DNA from: Lachnospiraceae bacterium
Lineage (GTDB): Bacteria > Bacillota_A > Clostridia > Lachnospirales > Lachnospiraceae
Direction: 5' to 3'
Length of the DNA stretch: 64,000 nt
Assembly: GCA_004556565.1 (NCBI GenBank)
Contig: SFGN01000010.1
Location: forward strand, 9,540-73,539
The notes below the pieces were generated by a model. The model was not told the origin of the DNA, did not search any database, and saw nothing but the letters and a program-made list of their open reading frames with translations. Shown piece by piece: positions 8,936-18,015 of this stretch (positions within the stretch are counted from its first letter, which is position 1; each line of letters starts with the position of its first letter). The position numbers were made by a program, and so were the translations under genes.

Positions 8936-9925
8936 ATGAAACTGATGTGTTCTTATCTGAAGCAAAGGCGGTGGGAAATTCTGACGTCGATGCTTTTTGG
9001 CCTGATTTTTATCGTTGTATTTGCATTATATCATCTGCCGCTGCAGGCAGTCCTGTATCCGGCGGGACTTTGTGCACTGCTTGGTATATTGTTCCTGGCT
9101 GCTGATTTTTATAAGGTATCTCAAAGGCATATTCAGCTTTTGAAGATACGGGAGTTCACTGATGTGGTTAAGGGGGCGATGCCGGAGGCTAAAAGCGTGG
9201 AGACAGATGATTATCAGCAGATTATCCGTCTTCTCTGTGAAGAGTATAAGCTGCTGGAAATGCAGATGAATGCCCGCTATATGGATATGATCGATTATTA
9301 TACGGTATGGGCGCATCAGATAAAAACGCCGATTGCTTCCATGAAGCTGCGTCTCCAGAACGAAGATTCGGCATTATCCCGCAGGGTATCGTCCGATCTG
9401 TTCCGGATTGAACAATATGTGGAAATGGTTCTGATGTTTCTGCGGCTTGATGACGGTGCAAATGATTATCTGATCAGGGAGTACAGCCTGGATGACATTG
9501 TAAAACAGGCAGTCAGGAAATTCGCAGGAGAATTTATCGGACGGAAGCTGTTCCTGGATTATGTACCGCTGGATATGACTGTCATTACGGATGAAAAGTG
9601 GCTGTTGTTTGTTGTGGAGCAGGTGCTGTCTAATGCGTTGAAATATACACAGTCCGGAAGTATCTCCATTTTTGTGGAAGAGCCGAAGACATTATGTATC
9701 CGTGATACCGGAATCGGGATCGCACCGGAAGATCTGCCGCGTATTTTTGAGAAGGGTTATACCGGGTATAACGGACGCAGTGACAAAAAAGCAAGCGGAA
9801 TCGGGCTATATTTGTGCAGGCGTATCTGTCAGAATCTGGGTCATACTATTTCAGCGGAATCAGTGCCGGATGAGGGGACTATAATCCGTCTCGGCCTGGA
9901 ACAGCGTAATGTAAAAACAGAATAA
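8936..9925 (+). CDS. BceS-type intramembrane-sensing histidine kinase
   Basis: This is a 329-residue kinase with two closely spaced N-terminal membrane helices (about residues 14-55) and almost no extracellular loop, as in BceS-like kinases that read flux through the partner ABC transporter. The phospho-acceptor His is at about residue 127 (WAHQIKTPIASMK). The ATPase N, G1 and G2 boxes are visible (NALKYT, DTGIGI, SGIGLYLC). A GTG at 8924 is an alternative start, but the ATG at 8936 has the better spaced TGAGG site. It is expected to phosphorylate the upstream regulator. Confidence 0.92.
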   Translation: MKLMCSYLKQRRWEILTSMLFGLIFIVVFALYHLPLQAVLYPAGLCALLGILFLAADFYKVSQRHIQLLKIREFTDVVKGAMPEAKSVETDDYQQIIRLLCEEYKLLEMQMNARYMDMIDYYTVWAHQIKTPIASMKLRLQNEDSALSRRVSSDLFRIEQYVEMVLMFLRLDDGANDYLIREYSLDDIVKQAVRKFAGEFIGRKLFLDYVPLDMTVITDEKWLLFVVEQVLSNALKYTQSGSISIFVEEPKTLCIRDTGIGIAPEDLPRIFEKGYTGYNGRSDKKASGIGLYLCRRICQNLGHTISAESVPDEGTIIRLGLEQRNVKTE

Positions 9926-9927
9926 CT

Positions 9928-9945
9928 TCTTACAAAAATGTAAGA
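9928..9945 (+). promoter_or_regulatory. BceR-type operator upstream of bceAB
   Basis: A perfect inverted repeat TCTTACA-AAAA-TGTAAGA occupies 9928-9945. Its core matches TTACA-N4-TGTAA, the consensus described for BceR-like regulators of Firmicutes. A TATAAA -10 candidate lies at 10005-10010 without a good -35, as expected of an activator-dependent promoter. It precedes the ABC genes by about 90 bp. Confidence 0.8.
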
Positions 9946-10034
9946 AATCAAGGGGAATTGTAAGCCGGTCAAATGGAAATGATTCCTCTTGTTTTGTTAC
10001 ACTGTATAAAAATGAAGTACAGGAGGAATTTTAC

Positions 10035-10799
10035 ATGAGTATATTAGAAGTCAGCAGGCTGAAAAAAGTCTATACGACCCGGTTCGGCGGGAATAAGGTT
10101 GAAGCACTGAAACAGGTATCCTTCACTGTGGAGGAGGGAGAATATGTTGCGATCATGGGGGAGTCCGGCTCGGGGAAGACTACGCTTCTTAATATTCTGG
10201 CAGCACTTGATAAGCCGACGGCGGGGGAAGTGAAGCTGGACGGAAAAGACATCACGAAAATTAAGGAATCCGAGCTTGCTGCATTTCGCCGTGATAACCT
10301 GGGATTCGTATTTCAGGAGTTTAATCTTCTGGATACATTTTCATTAGAAGATAATATTTATCTGCCGCTTGTGCTGGCAGGCAAATCTTATGCTCAGATG
10401 AGCAGCAGGCTTGCTCCGATCGCGGAACAGCTGGGGATTGCCGATATTCTGAAGAAATATCCATATGAAGTCTCGGGTGGACAGAAGCAGAGAGCGGCGG
10501 TGGCCCGGGCTCTGATCACAAACCCAAGGCTGATTCTTGCAGATGAGCCGACCGGGGCGCTGGATTCCAGGGCAACCGATGAACTGCTCCGCCTGTTCGG
10601 GGCAATCAACAGCAACGGGCAGACGATTCTGATGGCAACGCATTCGGTGAAAGCTGCGAGCCATGCAGACAGAGTGCTGTTTATAAGGGACGGTGAGCTG
10701 TTCCACCAGATTTACCGTGGAAACAGCACAAATGAGCAGGTGTATCAGAAGATTTCAGATACACTGACTATACTGGCGACAGGTGGTGATAGAAAATGA
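10035..10799 (+). CDS. BceA-type ABC transporter ATPase
   Basis: This is a 254-residue MacB/LolD-clade ATPase. Walker A (GESGSGKTT) is near residues 42-50, then a Q-loop (FQEF), signature VSGGQKQRAAVARAL, Walker B LILADEPTGALD and the H-loop MATHS. It energises the BceB permease, which acts on bacitracin-like or lantibiotic peptides bound to lipid II cycle intermediates. It overlaps the permease gene by four bases and has its own operator, separate from the regulator pair. Confidence 0.93.
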   Translation: MSILEVSRLKKVYTTRFGGNKVEALKQVSFTVEEGEYVAIMGESGSGKTTLLNILAALDKPTAGEVKLDGKDITKIKESELAAFRRDNLGFVFQEFNLLDTFSLEDNIYLPLVLAGKSYAQMSSRLAPIAEQLGIADILKKYPYEVSGGQKQRAAVARALITNPRLILADEPTGALDSRATDELLRLFGAINSNGQTILMATHSVKAASHADRVLFIRDGELFHQIYRGNSTNEQVYQKISDTLTILATGGDRK

Positions 10800-12832
10800 G
10801 AGTGGGATTTTATCCGAAGCTTGCATGGAACGGCATCCGAAAAAATAAACGGTTATACACTCCTTATATTCTTACCTGCATCGGTATGATTATGATGTAC
10901 TATATCATTATATTTTTATCTGACTCTCCATTGCTGAATGAGATTGCGGGAGGAGAAACAGCACAAAACATGCTGGGTATGGGAACATGGGTGATTGCTG
11001 TGTTTGCATGTATCTTTTTATTTTATACAAATTCTTTTTTGATCCGCAGGAGAAAAAAAGAGTTTGGATTGTACAATATCCTGGGTATGGGAAAAAGGAA
11101 CATTGCGGTCATTCTGCTGTGGGAAACTCTTATCATCGCAGCAATTTCTCTGACTGCAGGCTGTGCGGCGGGAATTGCCTTCTCAAAGCTGGCGGAGCTT
11201 GGGCTTCTGAATATCATACGAGGTGATGTGGAATATTCCCTGACGGTGTCATGGGGTTCTATCGGTAAGGTATGTATTATATTCCCTGTGATTTTTGTAT
11301 GCATTTTTCTGAATGCACTGCGGCAGATCCACACGGCAAACCCGGTGGAGCTGCTTCACAGTGAAAATGCCGGAGAAAAACCTCCGAAAGGTAACTGGAT
11401 GCTGGGAATATTAGGAATCGTACTTCTTGGGGCGGCATATTATCTGGCGGTAACGATCCGGGAACCACTTTCTGCATTGACATGGTTCTTTGTTGCAGTC
11501 ATTATGGTAATTATCGGAACCTATCTTCTTTTTATTTCAGGATCCGTGTTGTTCTGCCGGATTCTGCAGAAAAACAAAAGTTATTACTATAAATCAAACC
11601 ATTTTGTATCGGTTTCTTCTCTCGTTTACCGTATGAAACGAAACGGTGCAGGGCTTGCTTCTATCTGTATTCTGGGAACAATGGTGCTGGTCATGCTTTC
11701 TTCTACGGCATGTCTGTATTTTGGGGCAGAAGACAGCCTGAGAACCCGTTATCCGAGAAATATTTCTGTAAATTTTAGCTGGGCAGATGCTGAGGGGATG
11801 AATAATGAGAATATCGGTTCTCTCAGGTCTTCCGTCACGCGGGTTCTGGAAGAAAACCATGTCAGACCACTGAAAGTCAGAGATTATCGGATGGCGTCAG
11901 CGGCAGGTATATTGCAGGACAGAAATATTGAGCCGGATGTATCGAAAGTGAATTCTTTTAGTCTGGACACTTATGATAGTCTTGTGCAGGTTTATATTGT
12001 TCCGCTGGAAGACTATAACCGGATGGAAGGGGTATCGGAGCAGTTGGGAGAAAATGAAGCACTCTTATATCCGGTCCGCATGAAGTATCCGGAGACAGAA
12101 ATCACGGTCAACGGAGGAAAAACGTTCCGGGTGGCAAAGGTACTGGATGAGTTTGAGGAAATGGGGATCGTTTCTGTTGATGTGATTCCGTCGCTGTTTA
12201 TTATTGTACCGGATTTTGAAGAAAGCCTGTCCACGTTTGCCGGGCTGGCGGATTATAACGGAAATCAGATGTTTCGGTTCAGATATGAGTATGGATTTGA
12301 TCTGGATGAAACAGATGAATTGCAGTTAATGATCAGTGAGCAGTTAAGAGAGACGATCCGGGAAATGTCTATACAGGAACAGGATAATATTTATGTATAT
12401 GGTGTGGAATGTGCTGTTGAAGAAAGAGATGATTTTTACGGGACATACGGAGGTCTTTTCTTCCTTGGGGTACTGCTCAGCATTGTCTTTATTTTTGCGG
12501 CCGTTCTGATTATTTACTACAAACAGATATCGGAAGGATATGAAGATCAGTCCCGGTTTGAAATCATGCAGAAGGTCGGAATGACAAAAAAGGATATCCG
12601 CAGAAGCATTAATTCACAGATGCTGACGGTATTCTTCCTGCCGCTCATCACTGCCGGAATCCATCTGTCATTTGCCTTTCCTCTTATCAGAAAGCTTCTC
12701 ATGCTGTTCAATATGGTGAACCTGAAGCTTTTAATCGCGACAACGGCAGGCAGCTTCCTGATTTTTGCAGTATTTTATATTCTGGTATACCGGATAACAT
12801 CAAATGCTTATTATAATATTGTCAGCTCCTGA
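10796..12832 (+). CDS. BceB-type ABC permease (FtsX family)
   Basis: This is a 678-residue permease with about ten membrane helices and a large extracellular domain of roughly 200 residues (about 300-540) before the last FtsX-type helices. That arrangement is characteristic of BceB, whose large loop senses the peptide antibiotic. Together with BceA it would free cell-wall intermediates from antimicrobial peptides and signal to the BceS-like kinase. It is encoded immediately after bceA with an ATGA overlap. The precise antibiotic specificity cannot be read from sequence. Confidence 0.92.
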   Translation: MRVGFYPKLAWNGIRKNKRLYTPYILTCIGMIMMYYIIIFLSDSPLLNEIAGGETAQNMLGMGTWVIAVFACIFLFYTNSFLIRRRKKEFGLYNILGMGKRNIAVILLWETLIIAAISLTAGCAAGIAFSKLAELGLLNIIRGDVEYSLTVSWGSIGKVCIIFPVIFVCIFLNALRQIHTANPVELLHSENAGEKPPKGNWMLGILGIVLLGAAYYLAVTIREPLSALTWFFVAVIMVIIGTYLLFISGSVLFCRILQKNKSYYYKSNHFVSVSSLVYRMKRNGAGLASICILGTMVLVMLSSTACLYFGAEDSLRTRYPRNISVNFSWADAEGMNNENIGSLRSSVTRVLEENHVRPLKVRDYRMASAAGILQDRNIEPDVSKVNSFSLDTYDSLVQVYIVPLEDYNRMEGVSEQLGENEALLYPVRMKYPETEITVNGGKTFRVAKVLDEFEEMGIVSVDVIPSLFIIVPDFEESLSTFAGLADYNGNQMFRFRYEYGFDLDETDELQLMISEQLRETIREMSIQEQDNIYVYGVECAVEERDDFYGTYGGLFFLGVLLSIVFIFAAVLIIYYKQISEGYEDQSRFEIMQKVGMTKKDIRRSINSQMLTVFFLPLITAGIHLSFAFPLIRKLLMLFNMVNLKLLIATTAGSFLIFAVFYILVYRITSNAYYNIVSS

Positions 12833-12919
12833 TATGTGCATGAGAAATCATAAGGCAAATTAATATATACAGGATATAACGAATTGGTAAAAACGGAGAT
12901 ACAGGTAGGAAAATGCTCC

Positions 12920-12948
12920 TTGTTTTTCACAGAATGATATGTTAGAAT
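12920..12948 (+). promoter_or_regulatory. Promoter of the nitrilase gene
   Basis: TTGTTT (12920-12925), a 17-bp spacer and TAGAAT (12943-12948) lie 55 bp ahead of the nitrilase start. Confidence 0.5.
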
Positions 12949-13002
12949 TCATCCAAAGCAGATTTTCTTAAATCGTATTATTATTACAGAGGTCGGCCGA
13001 AT

Positions 13003-13773
13003 ATGAAAATAGCAGTTTGTCAGTTTGATATTACATACGAAAAGAAGGAACAGAATCTGATCCGGGCTGAAAGATTTATAATGGAAGCAGCGGTACAGGG
13101 CGCGGAATTGATTGTATTTCCGGAAATGAGCTTCACAGGATTTTCTATGAATACAGAGCTTACTGGTGAGGATCAGGAGGAAACACTGCTGAGGATGAAG
13201 TCGGCTGCTGCGAATGAGCGGATCGCGGTTGGTTTTGGATGGGTGAAACATAAAGCAAATGCGGAAAATCATTACACGATAGTCGGCGAAGACGGGATTG
13301 TGGCAGGCGATTATATTAAGATACACCCTTTCAGCTATGCAGGAGAAGAGAAATGCTTTGCAGCCGGGAAAAGCCCATGCACATTTATATATAAAGATAT
13401 TTGTTTTGGAATAAGCATCTGTTATGACCTGAGATTTCCGGAGTTGTATCAGGAGTTGACAAAACAGGCACATGTAATTCTCGTCCCGGCAAACTGGCCG
13501 GAAAAGAGGCATGTGCACTGGCAGACGCTTCTGCGGGCAAGAGCAATCGAAAATCAGGTCTATATGATCGGTGTGAATTGCTGTGGGATGCAGGGGGGAA
13601 TCTCATATTCAGGACACAGCAGTGCCGTAAATCCGGAAGGAGAAGTTTTATTTGAGACAGAAGGCAGGGAGGCATTGCAGATTATTGAAATTTTAGATGA
13701 TACGGAGATATACAGAAAAAAGTTTCCGACAAAAAAAGACAGAAAACCTTCTTTATATAAAACATTTTACTAG
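13003..13773 (+). CDS. Carbon-nitrogen hydrolase (nitrilase superfamily)
   Basis: This is a 256-residue single-domain nitrilase-fold amidohydrolase. The Glu-Lys-Cys triad can be placed in FPEMSFTG (Glu near residue 41), YIKIHPFSYAGE (Lys near 105) and ISICYDLRFPELY (Cys near 140). Length and motifs resemble omega-amidase (Nit2/YafV-like) enzymes, which hydrolyse 2-oxoglutaramate-type amides, but other amide substrates are possible. It stands alone with its own promoter and an AGAGG site upstream, between the Bce module and malic enzyme. Confidence 0.88.
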   Translation: MKIAVCQFDITYEKKEQNLIRAERFIMEAAVQGAELIVFPEMSFTGFSMNTELTGEDQEETLLRMKSAAANERIAVGFGWVKHKANAENHYTIVGEDGIVAGDYIKIHPFSYAGEEKCFAAGKSPCTFIYKDICFGISICYDLRFPELYQELTKQAHVILVPANWPEKRHVHWQTLLRARAIENQVYMIGVNCCGMQGGISYSGHSSAVNPEGEVLFETEGREALQIIEILDDTEIYRKKFPTKKDRKPSLYKTFY

Positions 13774-13785
13774 CGGAAATACAAA

Positions 13786-13856
13786 AGGATGCAGGTATGT
13801 TAAAGATATAGTTCAGTGTTTTACACGAGGCTATAAAATTTACTTACCTGCATCCT
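13786..13856 (-). terminator. Long-loop inverted repeat after the malic enzyme gene
   Basis: AGGATGCAGGTA (13786-13797) and its exact complement (13845-13856) form a perfect 12-bp stem with a loop of about 47 bases. On the minus strand it is followed by TTTTGTATTT, so it can serve as a terminator for the malic enzyme. The loop is long for an ordinary terminator. Confidence 0.5.
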
Positions 13857-13897
13857 GCTGTTATGCTTAATCTTAAATATGATATTAAATAGTCTTC

Positions 13898-15064
13898 TTA
13901 TTTTGTGATATTACTCCTGATTGCCTCATCTGCAACTGCTTTTGCGACAGCAGCGGCAACACGTGTATCAAATGCATCCGGAATGATATAGTCCGGTGTC
14001 AGGTCTGAATCATCGATCAGGGCAGCTAATGCCTTTGCAGCGGCCATCTTCATTTCTTCTGTAATTGCCTTTGCACGCACATCCAGAGCACCGCGGAACA
14101 GTCCCGGAAATACAAGTACATTGTTAATCTGATTCGGGAAATCAGAACGTCCTGTCCCGATAATTCTTGCACCTGCGGCTTTTGCTGTTTCGGGAAGAAT
14201 CTCCGGATCCGGATTCGCCAGGGCGAAAATCATCGGATCGGTATTCATAGTCTTTACCATATCAGCAGTTACACAGTTCGGTGCAGAAACTCCGATAAAA
14301 ATATCAGCGCCTTTTAATGCGTCTGCAAGCACGCCGGATTCCTGGTTCAGATTTGTGATCTCTGCCATCTCTTTTTTAACCGGGTTGTTAGCATTGGATT
14401 TGTTGATCATGCCTTTCCTGTCACAGAGGATGACATTGCGGAATCCATAATTAATAAGAAGTTTTGCAATGGCAATTCCCGCTGCGCCGGAGCCGTTTAG
14501 TACGACTTTGCAGTCTGACGCTTTCTTACCGGTCAGCTTCAGACCGTTGATGATGCTGGCAAGGACAACGATCGCTGTCCCGTGCTGGTCATCGTGGAAT
14601 ACCGGGATGTCCAGTGCTTCTTTTAATCTGGCTTCGATTTCAAAACAGCGCGGAGCGGAAATGTCTTCCAGATTGATGCCCCCGAAGGTCGGAGCAAGGC
14701 GAATGACCGTTTCAACGATTTCATCAGGGTCTTTGGTGTCAAGGCAGATCGGAAATGCATCTACATTGCCGAACTGTTTAAAAAGGATTGCTTTTCCTTC
14801 CATAACCGGCATTGCAGCTTCCGGTCCTATATCTCCGAGACCGAGTACAGCAGTTCCGTCAGATACGACAGCAACAAGATTCCCTTTTGCGGTATAGCGG
14901 TAAGCGTCTAATTTATTTTCTGCGATTTTGCGGCAGGGCTCTGCAACGCCCGGAGTATAAGCGATACTCAGATCATCTCTTGTTGTAAGAGGTACCTTGG
15001 AGCAGACAGAAATCTTGCCCTGGTTTTCTTCATGCATTTTAAGGCTTAATTCGTTATAGTTCAT
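13898..15064 (-). CDS. NAD(P)-dependent malic enzyme
   Basis: This 388-residue short-form malic enzyme oxidatively decarboxylates malate to pyruvate. The N-terminal malic domain has YTPGVAEPCR and the metal/substrate segment FHDDQHGTAIV. The C-terminal NAD-binding Rossmann fold carries the GSGAAGIAIA dinucleotide loop. There is no C-terminal phosphotransacetylase domain, so it is not the MaeB-type fusion. The ATG at 15064 follows a strong GGGAGGA site; the upstream ATG at 15079 overlaps that site. It is a single gene between convergent and divergent neighbours. Confidence 0.93.
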   Translation of the reverse strand: MNYNELSLKMHEENQGKISVCSKVPLTTRDDLSIAYTPGVAEPCRKIAENKLDAYRYTAKGNLVAVVSDGTAVLGLGDIGPEAAMPVMEGKAILFKQFGNVDAFPICLDTKDPDEIVETVIRLAPTFGGINLEDISAPRCFEIEARLKEALDIPVFHDDQHGTAIVVLASIINGLKLTGKKASDCKVVLNGSGAAGIAIAKLLINYGFRNVILCDRKGMINKSNANNPVKKEMAEITNLNQESGVLADALKGADIFIGVSAPNCVTADMVKTMNTDPMIFALANPDPEILPETAKAAGARIIGTGRSDFPNQINNVLVFPGLFRGALDVRAKAITEEMKMAAAKALAALIDDSDLTPDYIIPDAFDTRVAAAVAKAVADEAIRSNITK

Positions 15065-15223
15065 GTTTTGTCCTCCCATCTGATGTCAATTAAACGGATA
15101 TTTAGTATATATTCCGTCTTTGCAGTAAACAGGACGTTCAGAATGCCCGTTCTGCTTTCAAATTCAGCCTTTATATTACTGCAAAATCAGAAAAAAGAAA
15201 AGGGAAAACAGAATAATTTCTTT

Positions 15224-15613
15224 TTATTTATCAGAATTTAAAATATACAGTTTCATTGCCTCAAAGCTTTCCGGACTGATATCATGCTCCATCTTGCATG
15301 CATCGGCAACGGCAACCTCCGGGGTCACTCCGAGCCTTATCAGCCAGTCGGAGAGAACAGTATGCTTTTCATACACAGTTTCTGCAATTTTTTTCCCTGT
15401 TTCGGTCAGACGGATATAACCTTCTTCAGAAACGGTGATATAACCGTTGTTGCGAAGATTTTTCATTGCAACGCTGACGCTCGGTTTGGAATAGGAAAGT
15501 TCTGTAGCAATGTCAATGGAACGGACCTGGGAAAGCCGGCTGCTTAAAATAAGTATGGTTTCCAGATAGTCCTGCACGGACTCTTCGGATTTGTGTTTTG
15601 TATAACTCATCAT
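15224..15613 (-). CDS. DtxR/MntR-family metal-dependent repressor
   Basis: This is a 129-residue protein with an N-terminal winged helix (SVQDYLETILIL, then a recognition helix YSKPSVSVAMKNL) and a dimerisation/metal-binding region with His and Glu candidates (YEKHTVLSDWL, CKMEHDISPESFE). It lacks the C-terminal SH3-like domain, as MntR does. It should bind Mn(II) or Fe(II) and repress target genes. The start at 15613 follows an AGAGGAG site; longer open frame upstream is not supported. It is divergent from a large ABC transporter, and a perfect dyad lies in its own promoter region. Confidence 0.88.
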   Translation of the reverse strand: MMSYTKHKSEESVQDYLETILILSSRLSQVRSIDIATELSYSKPSVSVAMKNLRNNGYITVSEEGYIRLTETGKKIAETVYEKHTVLSDWLIRLGVTPEVAVADACKMEHDISPESFEAMKLYILNSDK

Positions 15614-15633
15614 ATAATCTCCTCTGTCAGATA

Positions 15634-15648
15634 TTACCTGTATGGTAA
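15634..15648 (-). promoter_or_regulatory. Perfect dyad in the DtxR-type regulator promoter
   Basis: TTACC-TGTAT-GGTAA is a perfect inverted repeat about 20 bp ahead of the regulator start. On the minus strand it overlaps a TAATAT -10 candidate, so it is a likely autoregulatory operator. It does not match the classical DtxR or MntR consensus closely. Confidence 0.55.
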
Positions 15649-15805
15649 CATTTCGTAAGACAAAATTCAAGGGAAACAAAGGGGTTAAGCTTAGAAGATG
15701 AAAAACGGGCAATAGCCGAACCATATGGCATATTCCGGCATTTCATCTGAATAAAAGAATGTTTAAACGGAAATTATGAAATAAATATAAATTAGGCAGA
15801 AATTG

Positions 15806-15833
15806 TTGATTGGAAAAAAGAACCTGCTATAAT
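15806..15833 (+). promoter_or_regulatory. Promoter of the MacB-like ABC gene
   Basis: TTGATT (15806-15811), 16 bp and a consensus TATAAT (15828-15833) lie 55 bp ahead of the ABC gene start. Confidence 0.65.
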
Positions 15834-15888
15834 CATTAGAAGTCGAACGAATTTGGCTGAATGTATTTTTGAAATCGGAGGAAATATT

Positions 15889-17991
15889 ATGCTTCAGATT
15901 AAGCACATCCGTAAACAGTATATTACAGGAAATCTGGTACAGCAGGCACTGGACGGGGGCTCTCTGAATTTCCGTGAAAACGAATTTGTCTCAATTCTCG
16001 GCCCGAGCGGTTCGGGAAAGACCACTCTTTTGAATATCATCGGAGGCTTGGACCGTTATGATGACGGTGATTTGATTATCAACGGGATTTCAACGAAAAA
16101 GTATAAGGACAGGGACTGGGATTCTTACAGAAACCATACGATAGGATTTGTGTTCCAGAGTTACAATCTGATCCCGCATCAGTCCGTGCTGGCAAATGTC
16201 GAACTGGCATTAACGATTTCGGGAATCTCTAAAGCGGAGCGCAGGGAAAGAGCAAAAAAGGCACTGGAAGAGGTGGGGCTTGGCGACCAGATCCATAAAA
16301 AGCCGAATCAGATGTCAGGCGGCCAGATGCAGCGTGTCGCAATTGCCAGAGCGTTGGTGAATAATCCGAAAGTGCTGCTTGCCGATGAGCCGACCGGTGC
16401 CCTGGATACGGAGACCAGTGTGCAGGTCATGGAATTGCTCAAGGAAGTGGCAAAAGACAGACTCGTCATCATGGTAACACATAATCCTGAGCTGGCGGAA
16501 GAATATGCAACAAGAATCGTCCGCCTGCGTGACGGAAAAATCACAGATGATTCGAATCCTTATCTTGTCGAAGAAGCGTCAGAGGAAACGCTTCGCCATG
16601 AGAATATGGGAAAATCGTCAATGTCTTATCTGACGGCACTGTCGCTTAGTTTTAATAATCTGAAGACAAAAAAAGCGAGGACACTTCTGACTGCATTTGC
16701 AGGATCGATCGGTATCATCGGAATTGCACTGATTTTGTCACTGTCAAACGGGGTGAACAATTACATTACAGATATTCAGAAGAGTACCATGACCTCATAT
16801 CCTATTACAATAGAAGCCCAGGCACTGGATTTCAGCAGCATTATTGAAATTTCACCGGGGCATGCCGAAGAGATGGATATCGAGCATGAGAAGGATGCCG
16901 TATATATGAACAGTATGGATCTGGAGCTGGCATCTACCGTTACGACTAGTCTTACCCAGAATAATCTGACAGAATTCAAGAAATATCTGGATGACGAGGA
17001 CAGTGAGATTCACGAATATGTAGGGGACAATGGAATCCTTTATACATATGATACGAAGTTTGGCGTGTATACTACCGATCCGGAAGGGGAATTTGTCAAT
17101 ACTGACGGAAGTACTTTGCAGGAGGCGAAGCAAAGCGCTGCCAGCAGTATGATAAGCGGCATCGGAAGCAGCATGGGCGGTAATGGCGACGGCAGTGCCA
17201 TGAGCAGTATGGTATCGAGAGCCTCAGATAATTTTGAAGAACTTTTGCCCGACAGTGACGGCACGGGCGTCAGCAATGCAATCAAGGATAATTATGAACT
17301 TCTGTACGGAGAATGGCCGGTTGCATATGATGAGGTTGTTCTTGTGCTGAATAAAAATAATGAGATTGCGGCAACAACCATTTACGAGCTGGGAATCCTT
17401 CCGTCTTCCGAGTATAAGGAACTGATGGAACAGCTGGAAGACGGTGAGAAACTGGAAACTCAGCTTCAGCAGTGGTCTTATGAAGATATCTGTGATAAGC
17501 AGTTTTATTTGATTCCTGCCTGTGATATGTATGTGGAAAATGAGAACGGAACTTTTGACTGTATAGCCGATGATGAAGAGGCTCTCGGAGAAAGGTTTGA
17601 AGATGCGGTAAAACTGAAAGTGACAGGCGTCATCCGTCCGGATGAAGATCTGGAAAATTTATTTATCAATGCACCTTTCGGATATACACGGGAGCTGACG
17701 GATTATCTGATCCAGTATACGGAAGAGAGTGCTGTCGTAAAAGCACAGGAGGAGAATGCGGATATCAACGTGGTCAACGGCATGTCCTTTGAACCGAAAG
17801 ATGATGCTGCAAAAATTTCTGATGTAAAAATCTATTTATCCGGGCTGGGAGTATCTGATAAGGCAAAGCTTTGTAAAGAAATGCTGGTGGCATCGGCAGC
17901 TGCGGGCAGCGGTTCGGGAACAGATGCGGCAATGATGGCAAATATGGGAAGTATGGGCGAAACGGAACTGGCAGCGATGATGGATCAGTAG
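15889..17991 (+). CDS. ABC transporter ATPase-permease fusion, 5' part, ended by in-frame TAG
   Basis: This open frame encodes 700 residues of a fused MacB-type protein. The ATPase domain (about 1-235) has Walker A GPSGSGKTT, signature MSGGQMQRVAIARAL and Walker B LLADEPTGALD. A first membrane helix (about 265-290) and a large hydrophilic extracellular region rich in Gly, Ser and Met follow. The frame stops at a TAG (17989-17991) after AAMMDQ, but the same frame continues without a break into 18016-18663, which encodes the missing FtsX helices. A single CAG-to-TAG change would explain this. The ATG at 15889 has a GGAGGA site. It is divergent from the DtxR-type regulator. Confidence 0.85.
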   Translation: MLQIKHIRKQYITGNLVQQALDGGSLNFRENEFVSILGPSGSGKTTLLNIIGGLDRYDDGDLIINGISTKKYKDRDWDSYRNHTIGFVFQSYNLIPHQSVLANVELALTISGISKAERRERAKKALEEVGLGDQIHKKPNQMSGGQMQRVAIARALVNNPKVLLADEPTGALDTETSVQVMELLKEVAKDRLVIMVTHNPELAEEYATRIVRLRDGKITDDSNPYLVEEASEETLRHENMGKSSMSYLTALSLSFNNLKTKKARTLLTAFAGSIGIIGIALILSLSNGVNNYITDIQKSTMTSYPITIEAQALDFSSIIEISPGHAEEMDIEHEKDAVYMNSMDLELASTVTTSLTQNNLTEFKKYLDDEDSEIHEYVGDNGILYTYDTKFGVYTTDPEGEFVNTDGSTLQEAKQSAASSMISGIGSSMGGNGDGSAMSSMVSRASDNFEELLPDSDGTGVSNAIKDNYELLYGEWPVAYDEVVLVLNKNNEIAATTIYELGILPSSEYKELMEQLEDGEKLETQLQQWSYEDICDKQFYLIPACDMYVENENGTFDCIADDEEALGERFEDAVKLKVTGVIRPDEDLENLFINAPFGYTRELTDYLIQYTEESAVVKAQEENADINVVNGMSFEPKDDAAKISDVKIYLSGLGVSDKAKLCKEMLVASAAAGSGSGTDAAMMANMGSMGETELAAMMDQ

Positions 17992-18015
17992 CTTCTGAAT
18001 CCGGAAGATGAGGTT

